DNA of 64,000 nt, taken from the NCBI GenBank assembly GCA_035718275.1, contig DASTHI010000021.1, positions 1 through 64,000 of the forward strand, given 5' to 3'. The stretch comes from Pseudolabrys sp035718275. GTDB lineage: Bacteria > Pseudomonadota > Alphaproteobacteria > Rhizobiales > Xanthobacteraceae. The position numbers were made by a program, and so were the translations under genes. Positions within the stretch are counted from its first letter, which is position 1. Every line of letters begins with the position of its first letter. The notes beneath the pieces were generated by a model that was given only the letters and a program-made list of their open reading frames with translations, was not told the DNA's origin and ran no database searches. This document shows positions 59,660-64,000 of the stretch, in pieces.

Positions 59660-59965
59660 TGTTTTCTCCTTAGGCTACAAGGCCTTGAATGAGGAATCCG
59701 ACCCCGTCGCCGGACGCTGTTGAGCGCCAGACGCGTACGCGTCAAAATGAACTGAAGTCGCCGGAGCACGATATGTCGTACTAGGTAGCGGAAAGGCTAC
59801 AATAGGCAGTGCGTGGCCCGCAAGCGCGAGCAAGTCCATTTGCCGTACTACCAACAGCTTTTGCGCTGGTACGACGTCACCAGCCTCCTGCCTGCCCGTG
59901 TTGACAGGCGAGGGTCCCGCAATAGAATGAAAAAGTGCCGCCCGGCGAGGCGGCACATTTCTTTT
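59660..59965 (+). ncRNA. Possible structured small RNA upstream of argD
   Basis: A 306-nt gene-free stretch with several self-pairing segments: ACGA/TCGT around 59768-59780, GTAGC/GCTAC around 59785-59800, and CGTAC..CAGC with GCTGGTACG around 59840-59880. It is followed by a strong hairpin at 59935-59956. No coding frame is convincing. A trans-acting RNA, 6S-like RNA or argD leader are all possible; this is inference from structure only. Confidence 0.3.
59935..59965. terminator. Strong bidirectional hairpin terminator
   Basis: GTGCCGCC (59935-59942) pairs with GGCGGCAC (59949-59956). On the plus strand ATTTCTTTT follows; on the minus strand the stem is followed by TTTTT. No gene immediately precedes it on either strand, so it may end a small RNA. 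The remaining 140 nt up to argD show no other element. Confidence 0.65.
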
Positions 59966-60105
59966 CGGCGCGCGTGATCCCGAAAAGCAGTAACCGGACT
60001 CTGAGGAGATCCTGCGCAAACGGATTCGGCGCCCGATCTCGAAAATGGGCGCCGGTACCCAGGCTAGTCGCGCGCAGACGAAAACGTACGCAGGAATGAA
60101 CTGCC

Positions 60106-61308
60106 GTGAATTCGCATCTTTTGCCCACCTACGCACGCGTTGACCTCGCCTTCGAGCGGGGCGAGGGCGCGTGGCTGTTCACGGCAGAGGGTGAGAAATA
60201 TCTCGATTTCACGTCAGGCGTTGCGGTCAACGCGCTCGGCCACGCTCACCCCGAACTGGTGAAGGCCCTGACCGCTCAGGCCCACAAGGTGTGGCACGTT
60301 TCCAACCTGTACCGCATCCCGGAAGGCGAAAGGCTGGCCGACCGTCTCTGCGCGATCAGCTTTGCTGATACGGTGTTTTTCCAGAATTCGGGCGCAGAGG
60401 CCATCGAATGCGCAATCAAGATGGCGCGGAAATATCAGTCGGCGTCCGGCAGGCCTGAGCGTTATCGGATCATCACTTTCGAAGGGGCTTTTCACGGGCG
60501 CACGCTCGCGGCGATCGCTGCGACTGGAAACAAGAAATATCTGGAAGGCTTTGGACCGGCGGTTGAAGGCTTCGATCAGGTTGCGTTCGGCGACATCGAT
60601 GCGGTCAGGCGGGCGATTGGTCCTGCAACTGCCGCCATCCTGATCGAGCCCATCCAAGGTGAGGGTGGAGTGCGCGTGGCGTCTCCCACATTTCTCCGTT
60701 CGCTCCGCAAGATTTGCGAGCAGAACGGCCTGCTCCTCGTGTTCGATGAAGTTCAGACCGGATTCATTCGCACCGGTGAAATGTTTGCGTACGAGCGCAG
60801 TGGCGTGCAGCCGGACATCATGGCGGTCGCGAAGGCGCTCGGTGGCGGTTTTCCGGTCGGCGCGTGCCTGGCCACGACGGAAGCCTCCAAAGGAATGACG
60901 GTCGGCACACATGGAACGACCTTCGGCGGCAATCCTCTGGCAATGGCCGTGGCGAATGCGGTGCTCGATGTCATTACCGCCGAAGGTTTTCTCGAGCGCA
61001 CGCGCAAAAATGCGCTGCTGCTGAAGCAGCGGTTGGCCGAGCTCAAGGACCGATATGGTTCGGTAATCGCCGAGGTCCGTGGCGAAGGGCTTCTGATTGG
61101 GCTGCGGATGATCCCGCAATCATCCGAAATGGTCGACGAATTGCGCGCGGAAAAAATGCTGACCGTCGGCGCCGGCGACAATGTTGTACGATTGCTGCCT
61201 CCGCTCATCATCGGCGAGGAGGAAATTAGCGAGGCGGTGTCGCGGATAGATCGCGCTTGCGCGCGTCTTGCGCGGGCGCATGAACGGCCGGCAAAGGTGG
61301 CGTCATGA
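60106..61308 (+). CDS. argD: Acetylornithine aminotransferase
   Basis: A 400-residue class III PLP aminotransferase for arginine synthesis (N-acetylornithine/2-oxoglutarate; may also serve succinyldiaminopimelate). FFQNSGAEAIECAIKMARKY and FDEVQTGFIRTGEMF are typical; the PLP lysine is in AVAKALGGGFPVGA. A GTG start follows AGGA. It overlaps argF by ATGA, giving the argD-argF pair common in Hyphomicrobiales. Confidence 0.95.
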   Translation: MNSHLLPTYARVDLAFERGEGAWLFTAEGEKYLDFTSGVAVNALGHAHPELVKALTAQAHKVWHVSNLYRIPEGERLADRLCAISFADTVFFQNSGAEAIECAIKMARKYQSASGRPERYRIITFEGAFHGRTLAAIAATGNKKYLEGFGPAVEGFDQVAFGDIDAVRRAIGPATAAILIEPIQGEGGVRVASPTFLRSLRKICEQNGLLLVFDEVQTGFIRTGEMFAYERSGVQPDIMAVAKALGGGFPVGACLATTEASKGMTVGTHGTTFGGNPLAMAVANAVLDVITAEGFLERTRKNALLLKQRLAELKDRYGSVIAEVRGEGLLIGLRMIPQSSEMVDELRAEKMLTVGAGDNVVRLLPPLIIGEEEISEAVSRIDRACARLARAHERPAKVAS

Positions 61309-62231
61309 GTGCAAACGGCGTCCGCCATTTTCTGGACCTGATCGACATTCCCAAGCCAGTGCTGGCCCGCCTCATCGACAGAAGCCGTGCGATGAAGGTC
61401 GCGCGCGCCAGGGGCGATATGACGTCTCCTCTGACCGGCAAAACCCTGGCAATGGTTTTCGACAAGCCGTCGACCCGCACCCGTGTCTCGTTCGATGTCG
61501 CCATGCGTCAACTGGGCGGCGAAGCCATTTTGTTGACCGCGCAGGAAATGCAGCTTGGCCGCGGCGAAACGCTCGCCGACACGGCACGGGTGCTGTCGCG
61601 ATACGTCGACGCCATCATGATCCGGATCCTCGACCACGAGGCGGTCGCGGAACTTGCCCGCTACGCCACTATTCCTGTCATCAACGGGTTGACCCGGCGT
61701 TCGCATCCCTGCCAGGTCCTGGCCGATGTTATGACCTATGAGGAAAAGCGCGGCCCTATTCGCGGGCGCACCATTGCGTGGAGCGGCGATTCCAACAATG
61801 TCCTGGCGAGCTGGATGCATGCCGCCGACCGATTCGATTTCGAGCTGCGGGTGGCCACCCCGGCGGAATTGCGGCCGAAAAAATGGCTCATGGACTGGGT
61901 GAAGTCTTCTGGTGCCGCGATCAAGATTGGCGACGATCCGGAAGCTGCAGTCAAGGATGCAGACTGCGTTGTGACCGATACATGGATTTCTATGGGCGAC
62001 CGCGACGGCAAGCATCGGCACAACATTCTCAAGCGATATCAGGTCAACGCACGGCTAATGGCCAAAGCCAAATCCGATGCATTGTTCATGCACTGCCTGC
62101 CGGCGCATCGAGGCGAGGAAGTCACCGATGAGGTGATTGACGGCCCTCAGTCGGTGGTCTTCGATGAGGCAGAAAATCGGCTGCACGCGCAGAAGGGCTT
62201 GCTCGCATGGTGTCTGCACGCTGAGTCCTGA
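61305..62231 (+). CDS. argF: Ornithine carbamoyltransferase
   Basis: A 308-residue enzyme joining ornithine and carbamoyl phosphate to citrulline. Carbamoyl-phosphate site: FDKPSTRTRVSF; ornithine-binding: HCLPAHRGEEV and DTWISMGD. HPCQVLADVMT is the conserved central motif. Overlaps argD by 4 nt; full length. Confidence 0.97.
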   Translation: MSANGVRHFLDLIDIPKPVLARLIDRSRAMKVARARGDMTSPLTGKTLAMVFDKPSTRTRVSFDVAMRQLGGEAILLTAQEMQLGRGETLADTARVLSRYVDAIMIRILDHEAVAELARYATIPVINGLTRRSHPCQVLADVMTYEEKRGPIRGRTIAWSGDSNNVLASWMHAADRFDFELRVATPAELRPKKWLMDWVKSSGAAIKIGDDPEAAVKDADCVVTDTWISMGDRDGKHRHNILKRYQVNARLMAKAKSDALFMHCLPAHRGEEVTDEVIDGPQSVVFDEAENRLHAQKGLLAWCLHAES

Positions 62232-62326
62232 TGTTCAGTTGAGCGCGGCTCTCCGCTCGCCCCAAAACTGTGTTTGGGAGCGTTGCCGCCCCTCGAAATT
62301 CCACGCTCGAGTGCTAGATAAGCTTC

Positions 62327-63334
62327 ATGACCGATCCGCACGCTTTCATTCCCTCGCGCGCGCCCTCCGCGGCGAACGTCGACGATATCGTTCTGCCTTT
62401 TGAAGTCGCGAAGCTCGATCTGCGCGGGCGAGTCGTGAGGCTCGGCCCCGCGATGGATGAGATTCTCGCGCGCCATGCCTATCCGGATCCCGTCGCCAAG
62501 CTCCTGGGGGAGGCCGTCGTGCTGACCGCAATGTTGGGCTCGGCCCTCAAGATCAATGGTCGCTTCATTCTGCAGACGCAAAGCGATGGACCTGTACGCA
62601 TGCTCGTGGTGGATTTCACCTCTCCCGACAAAGTTCGGGCTTGTGCCCGTTTCGACAAGGACCGGGTGCACGCTGCCATGGCTTCGGGCGAAGCGGATAC
62701 CGGCGCGTTGCTCGGCAAGGGTCATCTTGCCATGACCATCGATCAGGGTGCCGATATGAGCCGGTACCAGGGACTCGTTCCACTGGATGGCGGTTCTCTC
62801 GAGGATGCTGCACACGAATACTTTCTGCGCTCCGAGCAGATTCCAACTCGCGTGCGGCTCGCCGTTGCCGAAGAGTTGCGTGCGGAGGCGGGCGGAACGC
62901 GCCATCACTGGCGTGCGGGCGGCATCTTACTCCAGTTTCTACCGAAGACGCCGGAGCGGGCCCGGATGGCGGATTTGGATCCGGGCGATGCGCCAGAAGG
63001 AACCGAACCTCATATGGTCGAGGAAGACGATGCATGGGTCGAGGGCCAAGCTCTGGTTTCCACCGTCGAAGATCTCGAACTGATCGACCCGGCTCTGTCC
63101 AGCGAACGTCTGGTGTATCGGCTCTTCCATGAACCCGGTGTGCGTGTGTTCCGCAGCAGCCCGGTAAGAGCGGAATGCTCGTGCTCGCGCGAGAACGTGG
63201 AAGCGATGCTCAAGAGCTTTTCGCAGGACGACCGCGATCACATGGTCGAGGATGGGAAGATTTCGGTGACCTGCGAATTCTGCAGTGCGAACTACGAGTT
63301 CTATCCCGCCGAGGTGGGAGGCAATTCTAGTTGA
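62327..63334 (+). CDS. hslO: Hsp33 redox-regulated chaperone
   Basis: A 335-residue cytosolic holdase activated by oxidation. The zinc-binding redox switch is at the C-terminus: ECSCSRENV and CEFCSANYEF (CxC...CxxC). It follows argF and shares 8 nt at its end with apaG on the opposite strand. Gene order argD-argF-hslO-apaG is common in Hyphomicrobiales. Confidence 0.95.
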   Translation: MTDPHAFIPSRAPSAANVDDIVLPFEVAKLDLRGRVVRLGPAMDEILARHAYPDPVAKLLGEAVVLTAMLGSALKINGRFILQTQSDGPVRMLVVDFTSPDKVRACARFDKDRVHAAMASGEADTGALLGKGHLAMTIDQGADMSRYQGLVPLDGGSLEDAAHEYFLRSEQIPTRVRLAVAEELRAEAGGTRHHWRAGGILLQFLPKTPERARMADLDPGDAPEGTEPHMVEEDDAWVEGQALVSTVEDLELIDPALSSERLVYRLFHEPGVRVFRSSPVRAECSCSRENVEAMLKSFSQDDRDHMVEDGKISVTCEFCSANYEFYPAEVGGNSS

Positions 63335-63719
63335 TGGTCCGTTCGGCGTAGGAGGAGTCGAGAGAGAAGGCCGGGATCTCGATGTCGAAGTGCTCGCCAG
63401 TGGGCGTGATCATGCCGTAAGTGCCGACCATGAATCCGGATGGAGTCGGAAGCGGGACGCCGCTGGTGTATTCGAACGACTCGCCGGCCCTGAGCACCGG
63501 CTCTTCGCCAACCACGCCCGGACCTCTTACTTCCTGCATGCGGCCCTGCGCATCGGTGATGCGCCAATGCCGAGTTTTAAGCTGCACGGTCTCGCTGCCG
63601 AGATTCGTGATGTTGATGGTGTAGGCCCAGAAGAAATAACCGTTGCTTGGCGACGACCGCTCCGACAGGAAACGAGGGGTCACGGTTACCTCGATTTTGC
63701 GGGTGACAGCGCGATACAT
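63327..63719 (-). CDS. apaG: ApaG domain protein
   Basis: A 130-residue fibronectin-III-like protein. MYRAVTRKIEVTVTPRFLSE, RHWRITDAQGRMQEVRGPGV, VGEEPVLRAGESFEYTSGVP and GFMVGTYGM are near-textbook for ApaG. The start at 63719 is chosen from family N-termini; 63725 and 63734 are alternatives. Its molecular role is unclear; Mg/Co efflux has been proposed. It is convergent with hslO. Confidence 0.93.
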   Translation of the reverse strand: MYRAVTRKIEVTVTPRFLSERSSPSNGYFFWAYTINITNLGSETVQLKTRHWRITDAQGRMQEVRGPGVVGEEPVLRAGESFEYTSGVPLPTPSGFMVGTYGMITPTGEHFDIEIPAFSLDSSYAERTIN

Positions 63720-63808
63720 CGACATGCCGCACAATTTATTTTCTAAGGGCTTGCCATCCGGCGGGCCTCCGCGATTATGGCCAAAACATCACGCGAAAGA
63801 AAAGCCGC

Positions 63809-64000
63809 ATGGCCCCGGTTTCGACAGAACGCGATCTCCGGCTCGATTTGTTCCGGGGCATCGCACTCTGGTTGATCTTTCTCGATCATATACCATCCAA
63901 CGCGGTGAGTTGGATCACGATCCGCAACTATGGTTTCAGCGACGCGACTGAAATTTTCGTCTTCATTTCCGGGTACACTGCGGCTTTTGTGTATGGTCGA
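63809..64000 (+). CDS. OpgC domain membrane protein, 5' part
   Basis: The first 64 codons of a gene cut by the window edge. RDLRLDLFRGIALWLIFLDH and the FVFISGYTAAFVYG segment match the N-terminus of OpgC-type acyltransferase-like membrane proteins (succinylation of periplasmic glucans). The ATG at 63809 lacks a strong ribosome site. The rest lies outside the window. Confidence 0.85.
   Translation, partial: MAPVSTERDLRLDLFRGIALWLIFLDHIPSNAVSWITIRNYGFSDATEIFVFISGYTAAFVYGR

Noticed and set aside
1..64000. CRISPR arrays, insertion sequences, prophage, rRNA or riboswitches
   Set aside because: No regularly spaced repeats, transposase or phage genes, rRNA segments or recognisable riboswitch cores were seen on either strand.

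Overview
The window reads as a chromosome segment of a GC-rich alphaproteobacterium. A GcrA-type cell-cycle regulator and an argD-argF-hslO-apaG block point to the Hyphomicrobiales, probably near Bradyrhizobium, Rhodopseudomonas or related Xanthobacteraceae; genus is inference. I see no transposase, integrase, rRNA or CRISPR array.

Region 1 (about 0.3-39.7 kb) lies between tRNA-Arg(ACG) and tRNA-Arg(TCG) and is almost entirely catabolic. It holds three ABC importers of the nitrate/sulfonate/thiamine-precursor (NMT1/THI5-like) class, one branched-chain-amino-acid-type (LIV) importer, two GntR regulators (FadR/FCD and HutC/UTRA types) and a MocR regulator. Its enzymes suit opening and trimming cyclic amides or N-heterocycles: a cyanuric-acid-amidohydrolase/barbiturase homologue, an amidase, an isochorismatase-fold amidohydrolase, two dihydropyrimidinase/hydantoinase homologues, a cytosine-deaminase/AtzC-type amidohydrolase, two metal-dependent decarboxylase/hydrolase-type amidohydrolases, a class A flavin monooxygenase, a dienelactone hydrolase, an Ldh-family oxidoreductase, cupins, an MBL hydrolase, and two RidA-family proteins, one of them a three-domain fusion. 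A LeuCD-type hydro-lyase pair and an isocitrate-lyase/PEP-mutase-family lyase suggest an end section in which an alkylmalate is made and split. The substrate cannot be read from sequence.

Region 2 (39.8-45.6 kb) holds a Cys-rich copper-storage-like protein, tRNA-Arg(TCG), a small glycine-zipper secreted protein and a complete napEDABC periplasmic nitrate reductase operon preceded by FNR/FixK-type palindromes.

Region 3 (45.7-59.7 kb) is mixed accessory and envelope content: an RND pump with its adaptor, a small cytochrome c, an orphan membrane-anchored TAXI-type receptor, an orphan class IA oxygenase reductase, an ECF sigma/anti-sigma/subtilase operon, a His-rich secreted peptide, a fluoroacetate-dehalogenase-like hydrolase, a flippase-type membrane protein and gcrA.

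Region 4 (60.1-64 kb) is housekeeping: argD, argF, hslO, apaG, and the 5' end of an OpgC-type acyltransferase cut by the window edge.
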